The notes beneath the pieces are model-generated. The model made no database searches, was not told where the DNA came from, and was given only the letters and a program-made list of their open reading frames with translations. Shown piece by piece: positions 51,135 through 60,224 of a DNA stretch of 64,000 nucleotides (the first letter of the stretch is position 1; each line of letters opens with the position of its first letter). The position numbers were made by a program, and so were the translations under genes. This DNA comes from an uncultured Saprospiraceae bacterium (lineage in GTDB: Bacteria > Bacteroidota > Bacteroidia > Chitinophagales > Saprospiraceae), in contig CALFBH010000031.1 of the NCBI GenBank assembly GCA_937951615.1, positions 62,001 through 126,000 on the forward strand, given 5' to 3'.

Positions 51135-51803
51135 AGTTTTCAAGATTTTTAAAAAAGTACCGGTATTTATCAACTTGTACAGATACTTTTTTGTATATTA
51201 AATTGGTTTATTTCTTGCAGTTCCACTAAGCCGGACTGCGAGGCTTTGCCGTGTGGCTTTCATCTCGAACTCGAAGGCGGCACGGCTTTTTTATTATTTT
51301 GGGATGGTCTGTCTTTAGCGACGAAGGCGCTCATTCTTATTGAAGCCAACATAAAACGCCAATGACATATAGACATACCCCACTCTTTCCATAGGCAGGA
51401 ATGATTGTGAATGATAAATAAAATCCCTTTGGGCATAGGACGTCTAAGCCTAATCCCCAAATGGGTGTTGGTATATATGTTGTGTTTTAGAATCGATTCT
51501 ACTAAATGTCAGATAAGAGCGTTTTTATAAGGCACTGTCGGGGACTTGTAGTAGAGATGATTCCATTTGTAGAGTGGTATCTATTTCAAATATAGATAAA
51601 TTATTTTATTTAACAAAATAATCTGTGTAATTTTTAAACAGTCAGTCCGACAAAACACTATCAGTTATCTGATTTCATAATTAACCCAAAAACTAAAATA
51701 TTCATCTTTTTTTGAAAAAAAAATGACCTTTTTTATGGAATTTTCACAAAAATACCCTCTTATATATAGACCCTTCTTATAATTGCGTGTTAAAAATGAA
51801 AAA
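51135..51803. other. Long gene-free spacer with a hairpin pair
   Basis: No gene is supported. The first part holds two adjacent hairpins with a T-run (51228-51292, listed separately). The middle (51290-51480) has moderately GC-rich, repeat-like sequence without a believable reading frame. The last 200 bases are very AT-rich and should contain the yifB promoter. Confidence 0.45.
51228..51292 (+). terminator. Double hairpin with T-run; terminator or small RNA
   Basis: AAGCC/GGCTT (51228-51246) is followed by GCCGTG (51248-51253) pairing with CACGGC (51281-51286) and TTTTTT (51287-51292). It is a plus-strand intrinsic terminator by shape, yet no plus-strand gene precedes it, so it may end a short non-coding transcript. 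Confidence 0.4.
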
Positions 51804-53357
51804 ATGTTAGTCAAAACTTACGGAAGTGCTGTGTATGGCGTGGATGCCAAAACCATCACAATAGAAGTCAATGCTGGTGGAGAATTTCAGCAAGGCAAAC
51901 CTGGTTATGTCTTAGTCGGCTTGCCCGATGGTGCAGTTCGGGAAAGCTATGAGCGTATTCAGGCAGCCATCAGAAATAATCAGTTGCACCTGCCGCGTAA
52001 ACGGATTATTGCGAATATGGCGCCTGCGGATATTCGCAAGGAAGGTTCATTTTACGACTTGCCGATTTGCCTGGGAATTCTCGGTGCGACGAAACAAGTC
52101 AATAGTGAAAAGCTGGAAGAATATGTCATGATGGGTGAGTTGTCGCTGGATGGTAGTTTGCGACCGATCAAGGGGGCATTGCCTATTGCGATACAATCTC
52201 GAAAAGAGGAATTTAAAGGGCTGATTGTACCTAAAGAAAATGCCCGTGAAGCTGCGATTGTCAATAGTCTGGATGTTTATGGCGTGGAAAGTTTGCAGGA
52301 AGTCATTGACTTTTTTAATGGAGAAAGCGAGCTGCAACCAACCGAAGTAGATACCCGAGAGGAGTTTGCGTATCAGCAACAGCACTATGAGGTAGATTTT
52401 TCGGATGTCAAAGGACAGGAAAATATCAAACGGGCTTTAGAGATTTCAGCAGCAGGTGGGCATAATGTGATTTTGATTGGACCGCCAGGCGCAGGAAAAA
52501 CGATGCTGGCGCGTCGCTTTCCAACTATTCTTCCACCGCTTTCGCTGAATGAAGCCTTAGAAACCACAAAAATATATTCCGTTGCCGGACGACTGCCTTC
52601 GGGTTCTTCGCTGATTGCCTCGCGTCCTTTTCGTGCGCCGCATCATACGATTAGCGATGTCGCTCTGGTGGGGGGCGGCTCTAATCCAATGCCTGGCGAG
52701 ATTTCTCTGGCGCATAATGGCGTTTTGTTTTTGGATGAGTTGCCAGAGTTCAAGCGGTCGGTGCTGGAAGTGCTGCGACAGCCGATGGAGGAAGGACGGG
52801 TTACGATTTCCAGGGCAAAAGTATCCGTGGAATATGATGCTCATTTTGTTTTGATTTCCGCTATAAATCCCTGCCCCTGCGGCTATCACAATCATCCGAC
52901 CAAAGAATGTATGTGCGGGCCAGGCATGGTCAAAAAATACCTCAATAAAATTTCTGGACCTTTGTTGGATAGAATTGATTTGCATGTAGAAGTCACGCCG
53001 ATTTCTTATGATGAATTGTCGGAAATACGTCCCTCGGAAAAAAGTGCTGATGTGGCTGTGCGAGTAGTCGAAGCCAGAAAAATACAACATGAGCGTTTCA
53101 AAGAATTAAAGAGTGTTCATTGCAATGCACAAATGCCGAGCCGTATGGTGCGGGATGTATGCGAAATAGACCAGACGGGGCGGCTATTACTAAAAACAGC
53201 CATGAATAAACTGCAACTTTCTGCCCGCGCTTACGACCGCATCCTAAAAGTAGCCCGCACGATTGCGGATTTACATAAAAGTGAAAAAATCCTGATCGAA
53301 CATTTAGCGGAAGCTATTCAATATCGGAGTTTGGACAGGGAGGGATGGGCTAGTTGA
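51804..53357 (+). CDS. YifB/ComM family Mg-chelatase-like AAA+ ATPase
   Basis: The protein is about 517 residues. An N-terminal S5-fold domain ([20 protein letters not shown]) precedes the AAA+ domain with Walker [21 protein letters not shown] and Walker [12 protein letters not shown]. The Cys cluster [18 protein letters not shown] and the C-terminal [17 protein letters not shown] are family hallmarks. ComM relatives are hexameric helicases that promote branch migration in natural transformation. I start at ATG 51804; an in-frame TTG upstream is less likely. Confidence 0.93.
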   Translation: MLVKTYGSAVYGVDAKTITIEVNAGGEFQQGKPGYVLVGLPDGAVRESYERIQAAIRNNQLHLPRKRIIANMAPADIRKEGSFYDLPICLGILGATKQVNSEKLEEYVMMGELSLDGSLRPIKGALPIAIQSRKEEFKGLIVPKENAREAAIVNSLDVYGVESLQEVIDFFNGESELQPTEVDTREEFAYQQQHYEVDFSDVKGQENIKRALEISAAGGHNVILIGPPGAGKTMLARRFPTILPPLSLNEALETTKIYSVAGRLPSGSSLIASRPFRAPHHTISDVALVGGGSNPMPGEISLAHNGVLFLDELPEFKRSVLEVLRQPMEEGRVTISRAKVSVEYDAHFVLISAINPCPCGYHNHPTKECMCGPGMVKKYLNKISGPLLDRIDLHVEVTPISYDELSEIRPSEKSADVAVRVVEARKIQHERFKELKSVHCNAQMPSRMVRDVCEIDQTGRLLLKTAMNKLQLSARAYDRILKVARTIADLHKSEKILIEHLAEAIQYRSLDREGWAS

Positions 53358-53410
53358 TTAATTGAAAATACAAACGAATTATCGATAAGTCCTTTATTCT
53401 ATGATGCAAA

Positions 53411-53438
53411 AAAGCCGCTCCGGAATCCGGAACGGCTC
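53411..53438 (-). terminator. Rho-independent terminator for the DUF1573 gene
   Basis: AGCCGCTCCGG pairs with CCGGAACGGCT (53413-53437), with AAT in the loop. On the minus strand a T6 run follows. Position and orientation fit the end of the DUF1573 transcript, 65 bases after its stop. Confidence 0.75.
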
Positions 53439-53502
53439 AACAAAAATCTTTTCATAGTATGTGGAGAAGATTCACGATTTGCGAATCCCCGTCTCTCCGT
53501 GT

Positions 53503-53967
53503 TTATAAGCGCCAGATGACTTCACCAGTGATGTGTAACACTGTCCCCTTCGAGTCTTTTTTATCGGCACTGGTTGTTACCGTAACTGTCTTTTTGAATG
53601 GTCCAATATTCTTAGCATTATAAGTAGCTGTAATTGTGGCAGTCTCCCCTGGCATAATAGCTTCTTTGGGGAAATTTGTACCTGTGCATCCACAAGAACC
53701 TTTTGCGTCTTTGATGATGATGGGCGCGTTTGTCGTATTGGTCATCACAAACTGTCCAGTGACAGGCTTATTATAGTCAATCGTACCGAAATTATGCGTG
53801 TCCTGATTCCACTGAAGAACTGAAACAGGTTCTTCTTTCATTTCTTTTTTAGCGGGCGTATAATCAAATTTTGGTGCAATGCCCATGCGGTCTGCTACAG
53901 AAGTCTGAGCAAATAAACTTATCCCCAAACCGACTAGAACTAATATTAATACTGTCTTTTTCATCAT
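53503..53967 (-). CDS. DUF1573 domain exported protein
   Basis: The 154-residue protein has a signal peptide (residues 1-21, GISLFAQ). A DUF1573 beta-sandwich (ASH/MSP-like fold) follows: HNFGTIDYNKPVTGQFVMTN, the conserved GSCGCTGTNFPKEAIMPGET, and NAKNIGPFKKTVTVTT. The family is very common in Bacteroidota, is probably extracytoplasmic, and its function is unknown. It has its own terminator and is flanked by divergent or convergent neighbours, so it is likely monocistronic. Confidence 0.88.
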   Translation of the reverse strand: MMKKTVLILVLVGLGISLFAQTSVADRMGIAPKFDYTPAKKEMKEEPVSVLQWNQDTHNFGTIDYNKPVTGQFVMTNTTNAPIIIKDAKGSCGCTGTNFPKEAIMPGETATITATYNAKNIGPFKKTVTVTTSADKKDSKGTVLHITGEVIWRL

Positions 53968-54204
53968 AAAAATTGTATTTAAATATTCGGGTGGATATAT
54001 AGTTAATTTATCTTTGAGACGCTATAGCAATAGCGAAAGTAACAAATAATTCATAATTTTAACTATTTGTTAGCCATGAATCGTCAGGCTAATATCGTTT
54101 TTTACACCTTTATTTTTTTAGTTATTTGCCCATATCGTGACATGGTACAATTGTTTTATGTAAAAATGATTGAAAAATAAAATCTTAGCCAAATAGAAAA
54201 TATG

Positions 54205-54212
54205 TAACTTTG
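54205..54212 (+). promoter_or_regulatory. Bacteroidota -7 box TAACTTTG
   Basis: This exact TAnnTTTG match ends only eight bases before the MOSC ATG, so the transcript would be leaderless or nearly so. An alternative GTG start at 54212 would lie inside the box and is unlikely. Confidence 0.55.
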
Positions 54213-54220
54213 TGGTCATT

Positions 54221-54856
54221 ATGAGAATACTTTCTGTAAATGTAGGTAAACCTAAAACTGTCGTTTGGAAAGGCGAGCAGGTTTCAACGGGTATATTCAA
54301 ATATCCGATAGACGGTCGGGTGCAGATTCGTGCATTGGGTGTGGAAGGTGATGGGCAGGCGGAAGCAAAATTTCATGGTGGAATCGACAAAGCCGTGTAT
54401 GCTTATCCTGACGAAAATCGTTTGTATTGGCGCGACTTTTTGAATAGAGATGATGTCGATTTTGGTATGTTTGGTGAAAACCTGACGACGACTGGCTGGC
54501 TAGATGCTGACCTATACATCGGCGACCATTGGCAGTTTGGCGAAGCTGTACTGATGCCTTTGCAACCTCGTATTCCCTGCTTCAAACTTGGGCTGCGTTT
54601 TGGCGATGCCTCGGTGACAGAACATTTCATCAAAGCAAGAAAATTTGGTACTTATTTCAAGGTCATTAAGGAAGGAGAGGTCAAAGCAGGCGATGCGATA
54701 CAACGCATCAAAAAATCGGAATACGACCTGACGATTCAGGATATTGTCGATAATTATGTGCTTAAAGAAAAAGATATGGGGAAAATTCGTGGCTTATTGG
54801 ATATTCCGTTTTTCCCAGCTGACCTGAAAGCCCATTTTTCACGGTTTTTAAAATAA
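54221..54856 (+). CDS. MOSC domain protein (YiiM-like)
   Basis: The protein is about 211 residues. A MOSC domain spans about 20-165 with GDGQAEAKFHGGIDKAVYAY, the FGENLTTTGW motif and RIPCFKLGLRFGD, where Cys is the conserved sulfur-handling residue. A 3-alpha C-terminal domain typical of YiiM follows (YDLTIQDIVDNYVL). MOSC proteins transfer sulfur or reduce N-hydroxylated compounds with a molybdenum cofactor. Start at ATG 54221, directly after a promoter box. Confidence 0.9.
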   Translation: MRILSVNVGKPKTVVWKGEQVSTGIFKYPIDGRVQIRALGVEGDGQAEAKFHGGIDKAVYAYPDENRLYWRDFLNRDDVDFGMFGENLTTTGWLDADLYIGDHWQFGEAVLMPLQPRIPCFKLGLRFGDASVTEHFIKARKFGTYFKVIKEGEVKAGDAIQRIKKSEYDLTIQDIVDNYVLKEKDMGKIRGLLDIPFFPADLKAHFSRFLK

Positions 54857-54872
54857 GTAAGTAATTGAACAG

Positions 54873-54947
54873 AATTATCTATAATTTAAGTTTTGAATAA
54901 AAAACTAATTGCCATCGTTTTAAACTTAAACTTGCACTTAAACTTAT
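54873..54947. repeat. Composite TTAAGTTT repeat, copy 2
   Basis: AATTATCTATAATTTAAGTT, then GAATAAAAAACTAATTGCC, then CGTTTTAAACTTAAACTT match 27181-27271 in order. It runs from near the MOSC stop to within a few bases of the next gene's start codon. Confidence 0.6.
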
Positions 54948-54950
54948 TTC

Positions 54951-56495
54951 TTGAACCGACTGAGCTACATTATTCTTCTTAGTTTTTTCCTCTTGTCCGT
55001 ATTGGTGCGTTTGCCGCATTTGAATCGCCCTTTGTCCAAACACCATGAATTTTGTACGGCAATTGCGCTTATTCCTTTGCAGAATTGGGCGGAGCATGGC
55101 GCAGCAAGCTATCATTTTAGTCCAAGTATTACTTTTGAAGGCAAAGCCAATCAAGATATAGAAAACCTCACCGCCTATCCTGTCGAGGAAAATGGACGAT
55201 TTTACTACCTTTCCCATCCGCCTTTCGTTTATATTTTGCCTTACGCAACTTTCAAAACTTTAGGTATTTACCCGACGCCATTAGCCTTGCAGATTTTCAA
55301 TCTGTTTTTCCATTTTTTATCTTGCCTTTTTATTTATAAAATCGTGTTGTTGCTTGCTGCTCCACCTAAAGGCAATTTGCATACAGGCGCATTCATCGCA
55401 TTTTTAGCTTACCTGTTCGCGCCTGCTGCCCTCTGGTTTCATGGCAATGTGTATATGGCGGATATGTTTGTGTCCAATATTTTGATCCTTGGCTTGTATG
55501 TGGCTTTGCAGGTTTTCTGTTTTTATAAAAAAGAGAAGAAAAATAAAAGACATTTTGCCTACTGGAATCTTGCATTAGCCCTGCTTATTTTTACCATGAT
55601 TTATACCGAATGGATGGGCAATTTTTTCGCTTTTGGTGTTTTTGTTTTTGCATTGGCAAAAGCCCGAAAACAGCCCAATTACCTCTGGACGGCAGGACTG
55701 GCTGTATTGAGTGTTATTGCCGGACTGAGTTTGATTTTCTGGCAATATAGCAGCATTGCAGGTTTTGAAACCTATTGGGCTTATTTTGAACATCGCTTTT
55801 TTGCGCGTGGGTTTACCCGTTTTGCAGAAGATGGAGCATTTTCTTTTTTGTATAGATATGCACATTTGCTTAAAGGTGTTTTGAAACATTATGCCATCGG
55901 TTTTTTGCCGCTGATTTTATTGGGTGTTTTCTTAACGTACCGGCGACTTCAGTCGCCGAGGCAAGAGCGTTCGACGGCTAAAGTCGTTGGTACAAAAGAC
56001 TTCCTTTGGTTGGCTGGATTTCCGATTTTTATGCATCAGTTGGTTTTTATCGAATATACGGTCGTACACGATTTTGCAGCCTTAAAAGTCGGGATATTGA
56101 TGGCGGTCGGTTTGGGCTGGTTGACTAAAGACCTGACAGGTTTTAAACACCTATTAGGTCTTGGTATCGCGACAGCTTTTTTATTGTGTATTGTGCAATA
56201 TTATTACATCAATCGTCCTGGCGAGATCAACCAAAATGGAGACCGATATGATATGATGCAAAAATTGGGCGAAGCCATACGCGATAATACGCATGAAGGT
56301 GAAATCGTTTTTCTGAATGGCTATAAACCCGAACCGCAGGTGATGTATTATGCTCGTCGCAATATGTTGCGTGCAGCAGATACGGCAGCAGTACGGGAGA
56401 TACTGGAAGAGCGAAATGCGAAGAAAGGGGTTTTATTTACGATTGATTATTATACAGTAAAAAAAATAGAGCGAGTTGTTAATGATGAACTATGA
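54951..56495 (+). CDS. Polytopic membrane protein, GT-C glycosyltransferase-like
   Basis: The protein is about 514 residues with about ten predicted membrane helices (for example IILLSFFLLSVLVRL and WTAGLAVLSVIAGLSLIFW). An early loop LPHLNRPLSKHHEFCTA is in the place where GT-C enzymes carry an acidic catalytic motif. The only usable start is TTG 54951, because an in-frame stop lies just upstream inside a simple repeat. Residues about 329-348 (YRRLQSPRQERSTAKVVGT) are encoded by a palindromic element inserted in frame. The substrate is unknown. The LTA-synthase-like gene downstream suggests an envelope role. Confidence 0.75.
   Translation: MNRLSYIILLSFFLLSVLVRLPHLNRPLSKHHEFCTAIALIPLQNWAEHGAASYHFSPSITFEGKANQDIENLTAYPVEENGRFYYLSHPPFVYILPYATFKTLGIYPTPLALQIFNLFFHFLSCLFIYKIVLLLAAPPKGNLHTGAFIAFLAYLFAPAALWFHGNVYMADMFVSNILILGLYVALQVFCFYKKEKKNKRHFAYWNLALALLIFTMIYTEWMGNFFAFGVFVFALAKARKQPNYLWTAGLAVLSVIAGLSLIFWQYSSIAGFETYWAYFEHRFFARGFTRFAEDGAFSFLYRYAHLLKGVLKHYAIGFLPLILLGVFLTYRRLQSPRQERSTAKVVGTKDFLWLAGFPIFMHQLVFIEYTVVHDFAALKVGILMAVGLGWLTKDLTGFKHLLGLGIATAFLLCIVQYYYINRPGEINQNGDRYDMMQKLGEAIRDNTHEGEIVFLNGYKPEPQVMYYARRNMLRAADTAAVREILEERNAKKGVLFTIDYYTVKKIERVVNDEL
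55937..55993. repeat. GTAC-bounded palindromic element, copy 3 (inside a coding sequence)
   Basis: GTAC (55937-55940) then GGCGACTTCAGTCGCC (55942-55957), and GACGGCTAAAGTCGTT (55973-55988) then GGTAC (55989-55993). The element is 57 bases long, exactly 19 codons, and leaves the frame open. Confidence 0.7.
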
Positions 56496-56521
56496 ATGAT
56501 GAATTTTACGACGTAAAACAA

Positions 56522-56561
56522 ACCACGACAACACATCAACACGACAACACATCAACACATT
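56522..56561. repeat. CATCAACACGACAACA simple repeat
   Basis: ACGACAACACATCAACACGA words fill the space just before the LTA-synthase-like start codon. It is the inverted form of the words at 41869-41903 and 34664-34715. Confidence 0.6.
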
Positions 56562-56563
56562 AA

Positions 56564-58447
56564 ATGACCAACAAAATCCACGCCTTACTGACCCTCACCT
56601 TCCGCCTCTTGTTGGTGCTGCTGACCTTCACCCTGTGCCGAGTTATTTTTATCTGGCATAATGCAGATTCGTACAGCATGGAAAGTGGAGATTATCTGGA
56701 TGTTTTTGCTGCGGGCTTGCGCTTTGATCTGGCGGCTATTTTATACTTTCATTTGCCGCTGATTGGGCTGTATCTGTTGGGAAAAATATTTGTAAAAAAA
56801 CGCTGGTTTTATCAATTATATGATTGGATGTTCATTGGACTAAATATGGCTTTGCTGACGCTTGCGCTGGTGGATGTCGCTTATTTTCGATTCACGCTCC
56901 GGCGTTCGACCAATGATCTGTTTGATATATTAGGCGATACGCGGGAGATGTTCGGCATTTACGCGCTGGAATACTGGTGGCTGATTCTGCTGGGTGTATT
57001 GATGGCTTATTTTTTTGTGTACGCCTATCGGCGAATCATGCGGATGACTTGGTATTGGCCAAGCAAAGTTTCGGTCAGTTTGTTGGGGCTGGTGTTTTAT
57101 GGCTTACTTTTTTTGCAAATAAGCGGGCTTGGCAAAGTACCATTAACGCCTGCTTCTGCCCCACTTTTCACCAAGCCCAATCATGTAACGCTGGCAACCA
57201 ATACGCCATTTACCATGTTGTTTTCTTATATCAAAGAACGACAGCCATTGGAGCAGAAAAGTTATTTTGGAAGCTCCGAATTGAAGCAACAATACAATAT
57301 TTATCAGCAATTTGAGTCCGACACTTTTCAGCCTTTAAATGTCATGATTATCATGCTGGAAAGTTTTACTTATACTTTAATTGACCCCGACAATCCGCAT
57401 CGTGCAAAGACACCTTTTCTGGATAGTCTGCGACAAAAAAGCCTTGTTTTTACCAATGCCCACGCGAATAGCACTTCCTCTACCCATGCCGTCAATTCGG
57501 TCGTCGGCAGCATTCCGCCTTTTCTGAATAAACCTTATGCAGGCTCGGGTTATGCCGGGAATTTCATTTACGGTATTGGTGATATTTTAAAAGACAAAGG
57601 CTATCAGTTTACTGCTTTTTTTCAGGGTTGCGATGAAAATTCTTATGGGCTGAAAAAGACGGTTGCCTTGTATGGAATTGATCGGGCTTATAATCGGGCT
57701 GATTTTGGCAACGAGCGTTTTCACGATGGCGGCTGGGGCGTATACGATGAAGCTTTTTTTCAATATACTGCCGATGTGTTGCATGAAGCCAAGCATCCAT
57801 TTTTTACGGTTTTGTTCAATGTCACGTCGCATTGGCCTTATCGTGTGCCAGAAGATTTTGCCCAACAATTCCCGCCCGATGAACTGCCGATGAATAAAGG
57901 CATTACTTATGTCGATTTTGCTTTGCAGCAATTGTTTGAACAACTAAAAAAAGAAGACTGGTATGCGCAGACTTTGTTTGTGCTGGTCGGCGATCATGTG
58001 GGGGAAACGCTCCCCTATCAAAAGCGCACCGCAGCCAATACGCACAAAATTCCACTGATTTTTTATCATCCGAATAGCCAACTGAAAGGCAAAGATAAGC
58101 GAGTGGTGCAGCAGATAGATATTGTTCCTTCGATTCTGGATTATCTGGCTTATGATGCGCCCTTCACTTCATTTGGGACGAGTGTTTTGGACACGATTCA
58201 GCCTCGTTATTGGTACACTCGTTATGGCGATTTATTTTGTATTAGGGATACGAATTATTTTTTGCAATATGATGAACAGCAAGAAAAAGCCCTCAATCTC
58301 TACGCTTACAAAACAGACTCCCTGCTCCAATACAACCTGCTCGACTCTCTACCCGATGATGCCCATCGACTGACTCGTCAGTTGCAGGCGGTTGTTCAGA
58401 CTTATCATGGGGTTTTGATTGGGAATAGGCTGGTGGAGGAACGGTAA
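56564..58447 (+). CDS. LTA synthase family sulfatase-fold membrane protein
   Basis: The 627-residue protein has five N-terminal membrane helices (1 to about 200), then a periplasmic alkaline-phosphatase/sulfatase domain with IIMLESFTYTLID (metal ligand Glu), NSTSSTHAVNSVVGSIPP (nucleophile region) and LVGDHVGET (metal ligands Asp, His). Relatives transfer glycerol-phosphate or phosphoethanolamine to envelope lipids. In Gram-negative Bacteroidota the acceptor is unclear. It is in the same direction as the GT-C-like gene, 68 bases apart. Confidence 0.88.
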   Translation: MTNKIHALLTLTFRLLLVLLTFTLCRVIFIWHNADSYSMESGDYLDVFAAGLRFDLAAILYFHLPLIGLYLLGKIFVKKRWFYQLYDWMFIGLNMALLTLALVDVAYFRFTLRRSTNDLFDILGDTREMFGIYALEYWWLILLGVLMAYFFVYAYRRIMRMTWYWPSKVSVSLLGLVFYGLLFLQISGLGKVPLTPASAPLFTKPNHVTLATNTPFTMLFSYIKERQPLEQKSYFGSSELKQQYNIYQQFESDTFQPLNVMIIMLESFTYTLIDPDNPHRAKTPFLDSLRQKSLVFTNAHANSTSSTHAVNSVVGSIPPFLNKPYAGSGYAGNFIYGIGDILKDKGYQFTAFFQGCDENSYGLKKTVALYGIDRAYNRADFGNERFHDGGWGVYDEAFFQYTADVLHEAKHPFFTVLFNVTSHWPYRVPEDFAQQFPPDELPMNKGITYVDFALQQLFEQLKKEDWYAQTLFVLVGDHVGETLPYQKRTAANTHKIPLIFYHPNSQLKGKDKRVVQQIDIVPSILDYLAYDAPFTSFGTSVLDTIQPRYWYTRYGDLFCIRDTNYFLQYDEQQEKALNLYAYKTDSLLQYNLLDSLPDDAHRLTRQLQAVVQTYHGVLIGNRLVEER

Positions 58448-58451
58448 AAGG

Positions 58452-58485
58452 TAAACTCAAATTCAAATGTCAAATGCAAATTCAA
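58452..58485. repeat. CAAATTCAAATGTCAAATG simple repeat
   Basis: This is the inverted form of the AATTTG words at 18-108. It starts about five bases after the LTA-synthase-like stop codon. Confidence 0.5.
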
Positions 58486-58556
58486 AAAAGATGGAATTTG
58501 GAGCTTGTCTTTTAGTATATTTGTTCAACGTATTAAAACTGATATGACGACTTGCC

Positions 58557-59951
58557 TTACTTCTCCAAAACCAAATAGCCCCAAGCTTCCATCTCTATAG
58601 CATTCTTGTCTTTAATCGTGAATTTTTCTCCTGTAAAGACATTTGTATAATCAACTGCTTCTAAATCCAGGACTTTGAGTGTTTGTTTTTTGTCGGACAA
58701 ATTCAGCGCGACAAATATTTCATTATTCGCATCTTTCATTCGCCGATAGGCGTAAAATACTTCCTCATTATTCGTTTTGTGCCGTTGTAGTGTATTTTTA
58801 TCACTGGCATTCATAAGTGAAGTGTTGCGCTTTTTGAGTGCGAGTAGTTTGGTGTAAAAATCCTCCATAGGAAGAGACGTCCATTCAATCACATCCTTTT
58901 CAAAAAATTCCAGGCGGCGACTCAGTGCTGCTTCCTGACCGGAGTAAACAAGTGGCGTGCCATCCAATGTAGCAGACATCACCGCAAAAGCTTTGTGTGC
59001 ATCTCCCATGCGTTCATACTCTGTGCCATTCCAGGAGTTTTCATCGTGATTGGACGTGAAATACATCCGCGTAGCATTTGCCGGATATTCGGCAGCATTT
59101 TTTTTCAGGTATTCATCTATGAAACTGATGTCCTTTTTGCCTTTTGCCATCTCATTCATAGCATGATGAAATTCCCAGGCATAAGTCACGTCAAAACCCG
59201 CTTCATGCAGATTAGCACCTTCGGCCTCTGCGAGCATCACAATGGATTTGTTTTTTCGAACTTCTGGTATGATTTCTTTCCAAAACTCAATCGGTACACC
59301 ATGCGCTACATCGCAGCGATAACCATCTACATCATATTCTTCTATCCAGAATTTTAGGACTTCGGTCATGTATGCCCAGAGTTCTTTATTGTCATAATTG
59401 AAATCTGCGACATCTGTCCAGCCCCATGATTTGCCTGTGCTGGGGTCAATTGGGTCAGTAATTTCGCCCTTAGCATTTTTGGTGTACCAGTCTGGTTTTT
59501 CAGTAATCAGCTTATTGTCCCAGCCGGAATGGTTGGGAACAAAATCGAGCATTACATACATGCCCGCATCATGAATGGCTTTTACCAAATGTTTGAAATC
59601 TTCCGCTGTGCCATGTTCAGGATTAAGTCCTTTAAAATCTTTTACGGCATAATAACTACCTAAAGTTCCTTTGCGTTTGAGTTCGCTAATGGGCGTAATA
59701 GGCATAAACCACAAAATATCCACGCCCATTTTTTTCAGTCGAGGAAGATGTGCTTCAAAAGCTTTGAAAGTCCCTTCAGGCGTATATTGGCGCAGATTGA
59801 CTTCGTAAACATTAGCGTTTTTGAACCAATCGGGCGTAGCTTTTGGGCTGTTTTGTGTTGTGGTGTTGTTGTCTTGCTCTGTTGTCGTAGATTGTTGTTT
59901 GCAGGCTGCAAATGACATGATTCCAAATAGGAAAAGATATAGCTTGTTCAT
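58557..59951 (-). CDS. Alpha-amylase family (GH13) lipoprotein
   Basis: The 464-residue protein has a lipoprotein signal (FGIMSFAACKQQ). The GH13 barrel shows region I DFVPNHSG, region II GYRCDVAHG (nucleophile Asp), region III IVMLAEAEG (acid/base Glu) and region IV FTSNHDENSW (Asp). A short C-terminal beta domain ends in WGYLVLEK. It should hydrolyse alpha-1,4-glucans at the cell surface or periplasm. It is monocistronic with an exact -7 box upstream. Confidence 0.93.
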   Translation of the reverse strand: MNKLYLFLFGIMSFAACKQQSTTTEQDNNTTTQNSPKATPDWFKNANVYEVNLRQYTPEGTFKAFEAHLPRLKKMGVDILWFMPITPISELKRKGTLGSYYAVKDFKGLNPEHGTAEDFKHLVKAIHDAGMYVMLDFVPNHSGWDNKLITEKPDWYTKNAKGEITDPIDPSTGKSWGWTDVADFNYDNKELWAYMTEVLKFWIEEYDVDGYRCDVAHGVPIEFWKEIIPEVRKNKSIVMLAEAEGANLHEAGFDVTYAWEFHHAMNEMAKGKKDISFIDEYLKKNAAEYPANATRMYFTSNHDENSWNGTEYERMGDAHKAFAVMSATLDGTPLVYSGQEAALSRRLEFFEKDVIEWTSLPMEDFYTKLLALKKRNTSLMNASDKNTLQRHKTNNEEVFYAYRRMKDANNEIFVALNLSDKKQTLKVLDLEAVDYTNVFTGEKFTIKDKNAIEMEAWGYLVLEK

Positions 59952-59993
59952 AATGTTGGTTTGAATAGTGAAAGCTGTGATAAATCAGGTAAG

Positions 59994-60001
59994 CAAAGTT
60001 A
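59994..60001 (-). promoter_or_regulatory. Bacteroidota -7 box TAACTTTG for the GH13 gene
   Basis: This exact TAnnTTTG match on the minus strand lies 42 bases upstream of the amylase start codon. Confidence 0.5.
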
Positions 60002-60035
60002 CGATAAAATGGGAGGAATTGGGTATTGGTAATTG

Positions 60036-60175
60036 GGTCGGTCGATAGTCCATAGACGATGGTTGTAAAACAGTTTAAACGATTTTGTTAGGTTTTTTAC
60101 GCATTTTGCGGAGCAAAATGAAATACTGAAATGACTTGAATATTAAAAAACAGCCATCGACCATGGACTATCGAC
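60036..60175. repeat. Palindrome-core element E7
   Basis: The left arm is 60036-60064 (GGTCGATAGTCCATAGACG words), the core CATTTTGC-GGA-GCAAAATG is at 60102-60120, and the inverted right arm CAGCCATCGACCATGGAC is at 60151-60175. The run TTTTTTACG before the core is identical to that in E6, 22 kb away. Confidence 0.8.
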
Positions 60176-60224
60176 TTAAATTGTTACGTTGAATGTTTGT
60201 ATAGCCGAACGGCCTAAATTAAAC

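Noticed and set aside
51260-51460. 66-codon minus-strand frame in the spacer upstream of yifB
   Set aside because: It overlaps the terminator-like hairpin, has no promoter or recognisable fold, and its composition looks like non-coding repeat.
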